NCBI GenBank assembly: GCA_963575745.1
Contig: CAUYUJ010015031.1
Location: 202,234-239,733, forward strand
Direction: 5' to 3'
Origin: Prorocentrum cordatum
Lineage: Eukaryota > Sar > Dinophyceae > Prorocentrales > Prorocentraceae
Length of the DNA stretch: 37,500 nt
Below the pieces are notes generated by a model that was not told the DNA's origin, searched no databases, and worked only from the letters and a program-made list of their open reading frames with translations. Within the stretch, counting starts at the first letter, position 1; each line of letters starts with the position of its first letter. This document shows, in pieces, positions 11,519 to 20,811 of the stretch. The position numbers and the translations under genes were made by a program.

Positions 11519-11872
11519 CCTCGTCCTCCTCCTCCTCCTCCTCCTCTCTTCCTCCTCCTCCCTCCTCCTCTCTTCCTCCTCCTCCCTCCTCTCTCATCCT
11601 TTCCTCCTCTCCTCCTTCCTCCCTCCCTCCTCCTCCTCCTCCTCCTCCTCCTCCTCTCCTCCTCCTCCTCTCCTCCTCCTTCCTCCTCTTTCTATCCTCC
11701 CCTCCCTCCTCCTCCTTCCTCTCCTCTCCTTCTCTTTCTTCCTCCTCCTCCTCCTCCCTCTCTCCTCCCTCCTCCTACCTCCTCCTTCTCCTCCTCCTCT
11801 CTCCCGCCTCTCCCTCCTCTCTCCTCCTTCTCCTCCTCCTCCTCCTCCTCATCCTCCTCCAGCAGCGGTGTC
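11519..11872. repeat. (TCC)n/(CTCCTT) pyrimidine tract
   Basis: About 350 bases of C and T only on the + strand, mostly TCC with CTT, CTCC and TTT interruptions. It ends at CTCCAGCAG just before the inverted-repeat element that starts at about 11905. Confidence 0.95.
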
Positions 11873-11904
11873 TACGCCACGCCCTCCTGCCTTGGCAAGG
11901 ACGG

Positions 11905-12533
11905 CGTACTCCGGATCCCTTGATAATCGTCCCCCGGGTCCAGTTTATTAAGGCGCATTTTGGGGAAGCAGGGGGGTCCGGTTTATTAAGGCGTTTCTTG
12001 AAGCCGACGTTCAGGGGGGGTCCGGTTTATTAGGGCGCTTTTTGGGTACTAGCCCGCGGAGTACTAACCATCATCATCATCAGCATCATCATCACCGTCG
12101 TCATCGTCATCGTCATCGTCATCATCAGGTTCATCATCACCAACATCATCATCAGCATCATCATCATGATCATCATCATCAACAACATTTTCAACATCAT
12201 CGTCAAGATCCTCATCATCGTCGTTATCACCATCATCACGATATGATGCGGCGGTGGCAATGAAGGTACTTCTGATGGCGATGACGACTATCGTTGTCGT
12301 TGTCGTCGTCGTCGTCGTTGTCGTTGTCGTCGTCGTCGTCGTCGTCGTCGTCGTAGTCGTAGTTCTCGTATCGTCGTCGTCGTCGTCGTCGTCGTGGCGC
12401 TCGCAATTTTGCTGGGGGGGGTCCGGAATATTAAGGCGCCCTCTGCGGGAGGGGGTCCGGAAAATTATGTCGCGAAGGAAGGGGGGGTCCAGTTTTTTAG
12501 GGGGGGGTCGATTATTAAGGGATCCAGAGTATA
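11905..12533. mobile_element. Non-autonomous element with ~30-bp terminal inverted repeats
   Basis: The left end at 11905-11935 (CGTACTCCGGATCCC followed by TTGATAATCG and CCCCC) is the reverse complement of 12503-12533 with four mismatches. Just inside each end lie copies of a GGGGGTCCGGTTTATTAAGGCG-like block, given as positions 11934-11955, 11972-11994 and 12014-12037 on the left and 12413-12437, 12452-12475 and 12481-12501 on the right. The middle is microsatellite. There is no transposase. It resembles a MITE or foldback element carrying sub-terminal repeats. Target duplications could not be confirmed. Confidence 0.6.
12065..12402. repeat. (ATC)n and (GTC)n arrays inside the inverted-repeat element
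   Basis: Positions 12065-12250 are CATCAT-type repeats. Positions 12287-12402 are GTCGTC/GTTGTC repeats. A His-rich frame on + and Met- or Asp-rich frames on minus result from them and are not genes. Confidence 0.9.
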
Positions 12534-12539
12534 CACAGC

Positions 12540-13130
12540 TCCTGCTCCGTCTCCGGGTTCGGCCGCCTCGGCCGAGGCTCTGAGACATCCTCGCACTTTT
12601 GGGCTTTGGGATGCCGCCCCCGAGGTGACCTGATGCCGTGCCTGAGGCGATTTGGCCAGTTTCGCTTGAGACGGCATCCCGCAACTTTGGACACAGAGGT
12701 GCCGCGTGCGAGGATGTCCAGCCAGGTTCGCCTGAGGCTGTACGAAGAGGGAGAGTAAGAGGAGGATGACAGGATAGTGCTCGTATTACATACAGTCGGC
12801 GGAGCACCCGTGTTTTTCGTCGCTGTCGGGACGCGTCTCGTCGCCAGAGCTGGACGTGGCTCGGAGGGTGGCGGGGCGACCCTGGGTGCCAGGGTCGCCT
12901 TGTGGGCCGGGATTTGCATTTTCCAGAGGCGGCAACCCCAACGGCGGTGTCGGGGAGGTGCCGGGGATGGGTTGCCCGCAGAAGAGCTCGCGGAACCCTA
13001 TGGCCCACGGAGGCTTCTCTGGCTGTGCCGCATGGCAGGGCATGTGCGTCAAGATGTTGCTGAACATTTGCGGGGCCCGCGATTCCTGTACGGAATGTAG
13101 GAGAAATCGTATGTTGTCAGAGTTCTTCGG
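12540..13130. other. Spacer with inverted copies of the satellite box
   Basis: Includes isolated copies of the box that dominates the next kilobase: CTGAGACATCCTCGCA at about 12580 (reverse orientation), TTTCGCTTGAGACGGCATCC at about 12660 (reverse) and GCGAGGATGTCCAGCC at about 12708 (forward). No gene is supported, although a short + frame at about 13020-13140 has several cysteines. Confidence 0.4.
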
Positions 13131-13985
13131 GGCACCTCAATGTGTGAGGGTATCTCAGGCGAAAGCAAAGCTCTTGAAGGTACGTCGAATTTTGAAGCTC
13201 TCTGACCCTACCCTTTCGATTGGGGATGTCTGATGCGAAACGCCTCGCCAAACCGAGTTCGATGTCAACATTTCATTTTTTCAGGAGCGTCTGATGAAAC
13301 AAAAACATCAATTGTTGATCACCAGCGTAGTAACGCGACTCCTCCAGCATTCCCACTGCGAGAGGATGTCTGAGGCGAAGAGCCCTCCCCCAACACCATG
13401 TCAGATATCCGATGCCCGATCTCCAGCATACTATGAATTTGAGAATGTCTCAAGCGAAAGTTGTTTGTGTGATGACCAGCCTCGTAAATCAACTCCTTCA
13501 ATATCCCCACGCTGTGGGGATCTCTCAGGCGAAGCAGCCCCCCGCACCATGTCTGGATAGTTATCCGACGCCCGATCTCCAACATCCCAGTTGCCCAAGG
13601 ATGTCCCAGGCGAGAACTCCTACTTTGAGAACCGACGTCGACAAAACAACTCCTCCAACGTCACTATGCTGTGAGGGTGTCTCAGGCGAAACGCCCTCTC
13701 TTCCCCTCACCACACCATTTGGGGTATCCGACGCCCGATCTCCAACATTCATGGTTTTGAGGATGTGTCAGGCGAAAGAGAACACATCGTCGAACAACAA
13801 CTCTTCCAGCATCCCCATCTTGTGAGGATGTTTCAGGCGACGCGCTCCCCCATGCCATTCAGGATATCAGACCTCTGATCTCCGACACCTGGTTTCTCTG
13901 GGGATGTCTCTGGCGATAACTCAATTTTTGAGAACCGACGGTCGTAAGACACATCCTCAATTTGCGAGGATGTGTCCAGCGAAAC
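13131..13985 (+). repeat. Satellite array of ~75-bp half-units sharing GAGGATGTCTCAGGCGA
   Basis: A box close to GAGGATGTCTCAGGCGAA starts at about 13362, 13441, 13514, 13597, 13671, 13759, 13822, 13900 and 13966, with more diverged copies from 13143. Spacing is 63-88 bases. Alternate half-units share different flanks: one type carries ATATCCGACGCCCGATCTCC, the other GAGAACCGACGTCG and AACAACTCCTCCAACATCC. The higher-order period is about 150 bases. Confidence 0.8.
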
Positions 13986-13987
13986 GT

Positions 13988-14110
13988 TCCTTCTCCTCCT
14001 CATCCTCCTCCTCCTCCTCCTCCTCCCCATCCTCCTCCTCCTTCTCGTCACCCTCCTCCTCCTCCTCCTCCTCATCATCATCATCATCCTCATTCTCGTC
14101 ACCCTTCCAG
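13988..14110 (+). repeat. (TCC)n/(ATC)n tract ending in a splice acceptor
   Basis: TCC repeat with a short CATCAT block, then TTCTCGTCACCCTTCCAG, a good 3' splice site next to the candidate exon at 14111. Confidence 0.8.
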
Positions 14111-14178
14111 TCTGGGACCGCAGGCCCGACAACGCAATGAGAACCTTGGGCCCAAGCCCTTGCTGGACACAGCTGCTG
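14111..14178 (+). CDS. Candidate exon between CCTTCCAG and GTGAGC
   Basis: A 68-base segment lies between a strong acceptor (CACCCTTCCAG) and a canonical donor (CTG|GTGAGC). One frame reads with NENLGPKPLLDTAAG near its end, another with WDRRPDNAMRTLG. Both are open, so the frame is undecided. It could be an exon of gene A, but its length and phases do not join simply to 10187 and 16008. No homology is recognised. Confidence 0.3.
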
Positions 14179-14179
14179 G

Positions 14180-15164
14180 TGAGCGTCTAAAGATCCATAA
14201 GATGATGGCATGAACTCGTTCTGCTGACCGTTTGGAAGTGACAGCGAGGGTGACTGGGCTCGACACCCCTCATCATCCTCTGCACAGAACACTTTGCGCT
14301 CTCATGCGTTTATCAACGTTCATCAGTTTTCCGGAGTCCCTTGGAAACGATTGGACGAAGTTTGCGCGCGTTTCGTCGCGCGCGCGTGCGTAAACCCTTC
14401 AGACTCATGTGTGTTGTATGGAGTTCAATTGAGCACTTCCCGGAAAGACAGAACAACATAATGTTTTGCAATTTGATGAAACATTGAAGCAGATAATCAA
14501 ACGACAGAGGGTCTGCGCGCGCACCCTTGCTTATCCTTAAGGACGACATGGTGTTTTTTTAACATTTTCATCGAATGAGACCTTACTTGCCTCTGGCACG
14601 CGCTAGCCGAAATCATTTGAACGCCCTTGGCGTGCGTGCTGGGGCGACACAGACCTTGTCAAATAATACCACGCGGCTCTCGCGACCGTCGGCCTCGCGC
14701 GCATGTCGAAATCCGCCTGACACCTTCATCGCCGACACGTGTACACCATCACCGTCGTCGGTGTGATCAGCATCGGCCGCGTCATTGGCCTTGCCATTGT
14801 CATCTTCATCGTCGTCACCAGCATCGTTACTATCATGATCGTGTCTGCCGTTGCCGATGTCGCCATCATACCGCGCCCGCCCGAGTCACCGACTCGGACC
14901 GAGGTGCCCGCGCATCAGCGCGGTCTGCCAGACGCGCCGGGATGTCTCCACCAGTCAGTGCCACCGTTGCCGCGTCGGTCGCGCCAGACTAGCTGGCCGC
15001 TCTGTGCGCGAGCGTGCCAGGACTGTCCAGGCTAGTGGGGCTGCAGCAATGCGCCAGCCAGCGCCAAACAGTTATCGCAATCGCGCCGCATACGTTTTTC
15101 AAACCAAGTTTGCGGGCGGGCGGGTGGGATTACATCGCGAGCAGTTGAGTTAACGTTTTAAAAG
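14180..15164. other. No gene recognised
   Basis: Mixed-composition DNA with a CGCGCGCG patch at 14370-14390 and CATCGTCGTCACC-type triplet bias at 14740-14860. No RNA gene or exon chain is seen. Confidence 0.35.
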
Positions 15165-15300
15165 ACGGCAGGGCGAATTGCACCACATGGGTTGCACAAC
15201 ATAGGTGGCACAACCAAGATTGCGCAACGACGCGAATTTCACAGCGTGGGTCGCTTAACGTAGATTGGACCACAGAGGTTGCCCCACATAGATTGCAGAT
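15165..15300. repeat. Degenerate ~22-base tandem repeat
   Basis: Six or so diverged units built around TTGCACAACATAGG / TTGCCCCACATAGA, spaced about 21-24 bases. Confidence 0.55.
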
Positions 15301-16007
15301 CCGCGATGGCTAGAAACACATTATTTGGGGCCTGGGCTGCCTAGCACATGTTTGCGCTCGCTCGTGATTGGGTGAGCGCGGGCGAGCGATCCCCCCCTCC
15401 ACACCATCCTCGTCGCCACCCTCCAGGTTTGCGTTGTTTTTCCTCCCCGTCGTCCTCCCCTCGTCCTTCCCCCCTCTCCCCGTCTCCTCGCCGCTCCCTC
15501 TTCACCGTCGTCCTTCACTCCTCTTGTGCATTTTCGCGCGATCTTTTTTCGTGCCGATTTCTGCTCCCGCGGTTCGCTTCTTTCGTCGCTTCCTTCGTCG
15601 CATCTCCGCATCTCCTCGGCCCCTGTCCGTCGGCCTCCTGCTCAGTGTCGGGCCCTTTGTCGTGGTTCGCTCGGCCCTGCCCGCGCGTGTGAAAACCAGC
15701 GCGGCACTGCATATACGGTACATGTGTATGTTTGGCTATGTCTAACGCATTCCTTATGGATTGCATGGATTGCCCATCAGCTGCGCATTTTAACACGACC
15801 GACATTGGCTGGATGGCCGCTGCGTCCGTGACTGTCCATGGCGTTTTGCCCATGGCTGTCATTTTTACCAGCTGCGTGCTCCTACTCCTCGTCCTCCCCG
15901 CCGCCCCCTCATCTTCGGCCTGATTTGTCCCCTCGTCCTCCTCGACCTGATCCCCATCGCCCCCTCCCCGCTACCCTCCACCCCCCCAACCGGCTCCGAC
16001 GGTGCAG

Positions 16008-16072
16008 GACAGGCAGCTGCCGGCGCGGCCCTACTTCTTCCGCGGCGTGTCGCATTGGCTGTTCCCCAGCAG
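16008..16072 (+). CDS. Gene A, penultimate exon (unrecognised protein)
   Basis: The acceptor GACGGTGCAG opens a frame with PYFFRGVSHWLFPS, distinct from its biased surroundings. It starts in phase 0 and leaves in phase 2 at AGCAG|GCGGGG, a GC-type donor of the kind common in dinoflagellate introns. Joining to 16558 restores an Arg codon and keeps the frame open to a TAG. No domain is recognised. The aromatic and basic composition matches the exon at 10130. Confidence 0.45.
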
Positions 16073-16557
16073 GCGGGGAGTTCCCGCCCCGGGGAGGGGC
16101 GGGGGGGGCTTCCTGACGGGCGTGCCGGCAGCGGAGGAAGGGGGGGAGGAGTGACGACGGGAGGGACGGAAGGGGGCAGGATGGAAGATCCAGAGTCGGC
16201 GCGGCAGTATATCCGTGGGCGAAACCTGGCCTGACCTGGCGCAATCCCTGGCAATCTGGCTCAGCCTCGGGCTCAAACTCGTATACTCTGGCCCACTGGC
16301 CCCCCAGTGTTGTGCAGCTCTACTCGTTCTCACGAAGACTTCCCAGGAATTGCGTCTCTCGAACCTCGAGCCCCGAGGCTCGTCTCTCAGCAGCGAAGGA
16401 AGGACGTACACGTACCGAACACGTACATGAATCCGCATTGGTGTCGAGAGTACGTAGTGCGCGAACGTCCGAGTCATTGGGCTGGTCTCGCGGGCCGGGG
16501 GGCAGTGTTCATGTACGTGGTTGTGCGCGTACGTCTTTTGGGCTCCCTACCCTCCAG

Positions 16558-16657
16558 GCGGAGCGGCTTCAACCTGCTGCGGCGGACGTCCTCGGGACAC
16601 TGGAAGGGCGTGCTGCGGCAGTTCCGGCTGGTGGACGCCGTGCGCCCGCGCGCTTAG
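16558..16657 (+). CDS. Gene A, terminal exon with stop codon
   Basis: The acceptor CCCTACCCTCCAG|G is followed by a frame containing GFNLLRRTSSGHWKGVLRQF and ending in TAG at 16655-16657. Its phase-2 start fits the donor at 16072. It is the C-terminus of a small basic protein of unknown family. The three exons together give about 74 codons; the N-terminus is missing or lies upstream beyond long repeats. Confidence 0.45.
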
Positions 16658-16721
16658 GCGCCACTGCGCGGCATTTGCGCCTCGGCTCCTCTGGTCCTTG
16701 GGCAGCAATGCACTGGATCCT

Positions 16722-16910
16722 CGTCGTCATCCTCGTCCTCCTCTTCCTCCCCCTCCTCCGCCTCCTACCCCTCCTTCTCCGCCTCCTCCTGGTCCTCCGC
16801 CTCCTGGTCCTCCGCCTCCTCCCTCCTCCTCCTCCTCCTCCTCCTCCTCCTCCTCCTCCTCCTCCTCATCATCATCATCATCGTCCTCCTCCCCCTGCTC
16901 ATCCTTCTCT
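16722..16910. repeat. (TCC)n microsatellite with (ATC) block
   Basis: CTCCTC repeats with CGCCTCCTGG interruptions and a CATCATCATC block near 16866-16880. It lies just downstream of the gene A stop codon. Confidence 0.9.
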
Positions 16911-16966
16911 TCCCTCCTCCCTCCGCGAGCCGTGGCGAGAGAGTGCGTTGGCGTGCGCTGGTGTCT

Positions 16967-17125
16967 GCTAGTCGGTGGAGAAGCGCCGCGTTTTAGCGTC
17001 GAGGTAGCGTCGATTAGCGACGATTCCCAAGAGCGTTAGCGTGCCCGAGCGTATGCTAGTCGATAGGGAAGCGCCGACTTAGCGTCGACGTAGCGTCGAC
17101 TCGCGTCGGTTAGCGTCGGCATGGG
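16967..17125. repeat. 88-base tandem duplication rich in TAGCGTCG
   Basis: Two diverged copies start with GCTAGTCG at 16967 and 17055 and share GAAGCGCCG, TTAGCGTCGA and GTAGCGTCGA in order. The octamer TAGCGTCG recurs inside each copy. Confidence 0.7.
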
Positions 17126-17860
17126 AGGCTCCCATGGGTTGCCACCCGAAGGGTCTTCATGGCCTTCCTTCTGGTCGTCCCCCTCCTCTGTCAGAGGAGC
17201 AGGATATCCAGATGGATGCGTTCCAACATGTAGAAGTTTTCAGGGACTCCAGGATCCCAGTTGTACCGCACAGGCTCCAAAAGGGAGGGCGGCTAGATAT
17301 TCCAGATGTTCCAGAAACGCATCCTGAGCCAATCGCATCATCATCATGTCGTTACTGTTGTCCTAGCTTCGTGCTTCTGACGAGGCCCCCACTCGTCCCA
17401 ATAGACCCAACTGGGCGCCTTGGGCGGGTCGGAACCCATCAGAACTTCAGCCCGCCCACATCGCCCGCGGGGGCGTTCAAGCGCCGGGTCCCCCCCCCAG
17501 CACCTCCACATGACGATCTCCTATGTCGATTGTTTGCCGCTCGTAGGGCAATTTGGAGGAAGGCTCGTGGCGTGTAGATGTGTCACCCCGCGATGCAGTC
17601 GCGTCTTGTTTTTTGTCCCCCTTACGTCACGTCCTGAGTGCTTCTCGCCTCTGTTGCCTCCCCCGCGTCCTCCTCTGCTTTCTGTGCCTCCACTGGTTCC
17701 CGGCGCGTCTCGCCCCTAGCCCGATTGGTGCCTGCACTTGTAACGGCTCGCTTGCGCCCGCTGGCTAAGAAATTAGTCCTAGCCGGCCGCTCTGCGGTTG
17801 ATCGGGAGTTTCTGTATATAGAAGAAGGTGCGTGCGCCTGTTGGCGAGGGTGAGGATGAG
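17126..17860. other. No firm gene; one open + stretch
   Basis: At about 17200-17340 a + frame (with QMDAFQHVEVFRDSRIP) is open and looks weakly coding, but no acceptor-donor pair or homology supports it. The remainder has nothing recognisable. Confidence 0.25.
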
Positions 17861-17861
17861 G

Positions 17862-18006
17862 TTCCTCCTCCTCCTCCTCCTCCTCCTCCTCCTCCTCCAT
17901 CCTTCTCTTGCCTCCGTCTGTCCTCCTCCACCCCGCAGCTCCATCATCTCCTCCTCCTCCTCCTCCTCCTCCTCCTCCTCCTCCTCCTCCTCCTCCTCCT
18001 CCTCAT
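17862..18006. repeat. (TCC)n microsatellite
   Basis: Two TCC blocks separated by a CCTTCTCTTGCCTCCGTCTG segment. It directly abuts the satellite array that follows. Confidence 0.9.
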
Positions 18007-18494
18007 TCCTCCTCTGGGCACCTCCCCCGGGGCGCGGATCCACCAGATCTGTCCGGATCTGTCCGGAAACGGTGCCGGAGGCCGCTCTGGGCTCCTCTGG
18101 GCACCTCCCCCGGGGCCGGTTTTGTGAGGATGTCTCAAGCGAGGGCGCCGGTTTGGGATTCGTCACCGGATCCAGCGGATCCAGCGGATCCACCGGATCT
18201 GTCCGGAAACGGTGACGGAGGCCGCTCTGGGCTCCTCTGGGCACCTCCCCCGGGGCCGGTTTTGTGAGGATGTCTCAAGCGAGGGCGCCGGTTTGGGATT
18301 CGTCGGCGGATCCACCGGATCCAGCGGATCTGTCCGGAAACGGTGCCAGAGGCCGCTCTGGGCTCCTCTGGGCACCTCCCCCGGGGCCGGGTTTGTGAGG
18401 ATGTCTCAAGCGAGGGCGCCGGTTTGGGATTCGTCGGCGGATCCACCGGATCCAGCGGATCTGTCCGGAAAAGGTGCCGGAGGCCGATCGGGAT

Positions 18495-18607
18495 AATATT
18501 TTTTTTATTTTTTATCTTTTTTTTTCACTTTTTTTTCTTTGTTTTTCTTTTTTTACATTTTTTTTTTCTGTTTTTTTTTGTTTTTTTTTTTTTTTTTTGT
18601 TCTTCTT
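18495..18607. repeat. T-rich insert in a satellite unit
   Basis: About 110 bases of T runs with rare A, C and G interrupt a unit after GGAGGCCG. The unit then resumes at CTGGGCACCTCC. The interval between boxes grows from about 122-131 to 241 bases. Confidence 0.85.
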
Positions 18608-19097
18608 TCTGGGCACCTCCCCGGTGGCCGGTTTTGTGAGGATTGTCTCAAGCGAGGGCGCCTGTTTTGGGGATTCGTCGGCGGATCCACCGATTCCACC
18701 GGATCTGTCCGGAAAAGGTGCCGGAGGCCGCTCCGGGCTCCTCTGGGCACCTCCCCCGGGGCCGGTTTTGTGAGGATGTCTCAAGCGAGGGCGCCGGTTT
18801 GGGATTCGTCACTGGATCCACCGGATCTGTCCGGAAACGGTGCCGGAGGCCGCTCTGGGCTCCTCTGGGCACCTCCCCCGTGGCCGGTTTTGTGAGGATG
18901 TCTCAAGCGAGGGCGCCGGTTTGGGATTCGTCACCGGATCCACCGGATCTGTCCGGAAACGGTGCCGGAGGCCGCTCTGGGCTCCTCTGGGCACCTCCCC
19001 CGGGGCCGGTTTTGTGAGGATGTCTAAAGCGAGGGCGCCGGTTCGGGATTCGTCACCGGATCCAGCGGATCTAGTAACGGAACGCGTGCAGGGAGGA

Positions 19098-19165
19098 AGA
19101 TTTTACTTTTTCTGCCTCTGGTTTTTGTTTCCTTTTTTTTTTTTCCTGTTCTCCTCTCTGGGTTT
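19098..19165. repeat. Second T-rich insert in the satellite
   Basis: A shorter T-rich block follows a diverged GGATCT, and the unit resumes at CTGGGCTCCTCTG. It sits close to the equivalent place in the unit as the insert at 18495. Confidence 0.7.
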
Positions 19166-19745
19166 TCTTTCTGGGCTCCTCTGCGGCACCTCCCCCGGGG
19201 CACGGTTTTGTCGAGGATGTCTCAAGCGAGGGCCGCCGGTCGGAGCCCGCCGGCGTATTCCCACCGGATCCACCGGATCTGTCCGGAGACGGTGCCGGAG
19301 GCCGCTCTGCTGGGATCGATGGGCCGTTTTCTAGGTAGGTGTGTCGGTTACAAATATCTATAACAAAGTTGCAACAAGGCTATAACATCGTTGTAATTTG
19401 CCAAAGGCCGTTGTATATGGTGTAAGTATTTCTGCGTTGGGGCTATGTAGATCGCACGTTTGTTTCAGGATTAGGAAGTATTGGAACATATTCTTGTGGA
19501 TGTTATTATACTTAGGCGAAGTGAGGTTTTCAAGTTCCTGAGGTCAGCACGAATTTAACAACATGGTCACATATATGTTGGACCCCCCTGGTAAGTTATG
19601 TTGAAAGGGGTTCGCTTGCTTGCAAAACGGGAACCTTGACGAGTCTGAGGCCGCGTTTCTTCTCAGGGCGGTGCCCCCCCTCCTCACCGCAGCCCTTTCG
19701 GTCGAGTTGTTTGCTGGCAGCGGGGAGGCCCGTTTGAGGACAACG

Positions 19746-20183
19746 ATGGCGTTGGATGCCATCGAAGCAGTTCGCTCTGAGATCGAGGATTGTCTTTTTA
19801 GTTACAAGCATGACGACTCGAAGCAGATCAAGACAGTGGGTGATTCCGTCGTCCAGACGCTCTTGAACAACAATCTTGCATATCTACAGATATGCGATAT
19901 CGACGAGATAGGAGTCAGCAGCATGAACAGGGACGGTCTAGGACTCGACGTCGTCGACGTCCACGAGCTCATCCCAAAGATTTTGGAGAGCGGGTGGAGC
20001 CTCTTCGAGGTTGCCGCGGCCACGCTGTTTTGAAATGCCCCCTGGAGAAGCAGGAAAAGCCGAGGCTGCGTTCAACGAGAGAATTGTCAAGGAGTCCGAG
20101 GGGTATTTGGCACCGTTCGTCAAGCCCATCCATTTTTTGACGGTGTCGAGCAGCCGCACCGTCGCTGGATGCCGCGCCACGAA
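19746..20183 (+). CDS. Gene B, first recognised exon, with +1 frameshift
   Basis: From an ATG at 19746 one frame runs cleanly (MALDAIEAVRSE, LLNNNLAYLQICDIDE, VDVHELIPKILESGW) to a TGA at 20032. Before it, near 20011-20030, the coding signal moves to the +1 frame (FEMPPGEAGKAEAAF, GYLAPFVKPIHFLTV) and continues to AA|GTGCCC at 20183. No intron with matching phases fits the change, so a one-base insertion, decay or a sequence error is likely. The frame is also open upstream to 19620, so the true start may be earlier. The protein looks globular, mixed helix and strand, with no family recognised. Confidence 0.6.
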
Positions 20184-20373
20184 GTGCCCTTGGGGGGCGC
20201 GTGGGGGAGGGGATGGGGGGGGGCTCACGGCAGAAGCCCTTTGGTCTGCCAGACCCGCCCCCTCCTCAGGACGAACGCCCGCGGAGGTGAGAATGTATAA
20301 GGGCCCATGGCCCTTGTACATTCTCACCCGCCCTCCCCCCCTTGCTCCTCTGACCCGCCCCCCCTTCCAGCAG
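20184..20373 (+). other. Gene B intron with a perfect-looking hairpin
   Basis: Donor GTGCCC after ...ACG AA and acceptor CCAGCAG before G TAC restore a Lys codon (phase 2). The 190-base intron is G-rich, then C-rich, and contains the hairpin at 20286-20328. Confidence 0.6.
20286..20328. repeat. 20-bp-stem hairpin with CAT loop
   Basis: GGTGAGAATGTA at 20286-20297 pairs with 20317-20328. T298/G316 form a wobble. AAGGGCC at 20299-20305 pairs with GGCCCTT at 20309-20315 around a 3-base loop. The stem is therefore continuous and nearly perfect. It lies wholly inside the gene B intron. Confidence 0.9.
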
Positions 20374-20665
20374 GTACGCTTGCAAGACCAACCAGAAGGA
20401 GATCGCCAACGAGGACGGGACCATCAATCGGGACAAGGTTTTCCACATGGCCCCGAGCTACATGCAGCCCATTCAGAAGGGCATCCAGTTCACAGTGATA
20501 CGATGGGAGGTGTTGGCCGCGTTCCCCGATCTCGCGGACCTGCTTCAGCAAGCAGGCAATCGAGGTCACGATGCACACCAGCAGCTTGGACTGGTGCAGG
20601 TTCTTCGTCAGATCCACGAGCGCGCGAAGCTCTACAAGACTGGGAGCGCGATCGATTGGCCGAAG
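20374..20665 (+). CDS. Gene B, second exon
   Basis: Starts AG|G TAC after the acceptor CCAGCAG and reads through ACKTNQKEIANEDGTINRD, FHMAPSYMQPIQKGIQFTV and LVQVLRQIHERAKLYKTG to AAG|GTGTCC at 20665 (phase 0). Composition and periodicity are those of a normal soluble protein. The segment with charged and hydrophobic residues at regular spacing looks helical. No domain is recognised. Confidence 0.7.
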
Positions 20666-20811
20666 GTGTCCTGGGAACCCGCGGGAAACTCGCCCCTGGA
20701 GATGCGTCGTAGGTTTTCGGGAGGTGACCCCAGCGGAACGCGATAGGCGCACGTGCGCGGCAGACGCCGCGCACGTTTGCTGTCGTGAGCCGATGGGATC
20801 ACCTCCGACAG

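Larger units (their letters stand above)
18045..19300 (+). repeat. ~122-bp satellite array carrying the GAGGATGTCTCAAGCGA box
   Basis: At least seven units contain GGATCTGTCCGGAAACGGTG, GAGGCCGCTCTGGGCTCCTC, CACCTCCCCCGGGGCCGG and GTGAGGATGTCTCAAGCGAG in fixed order. The last block starts at about 18124, 18264, 18395, 18636, 18770, 18892, 19014 and, mutated, 19212. The base period is 122, lengthened in the first units by extra GGATCCAGC nonamers. Both strands are open for long distances because the unit lacks stops; this is not evidence of coding. Confidence 0.9.

Noticed and set aside
13131-13985. CRISPR-like array (short repeat, variable spacers)
   Set aside because: The box is degenerate, spacers alternate between two related types and are not unique, and the context is eukaryotic; it is a satellite.
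18045-19300. Gly/Ser-rich repeat protein on + and Arg/Pro-rich protein on -
   Set aside because: The satellite unit lacks stops in several frames; both strands are equally open, and units contain indels that break any one frame.
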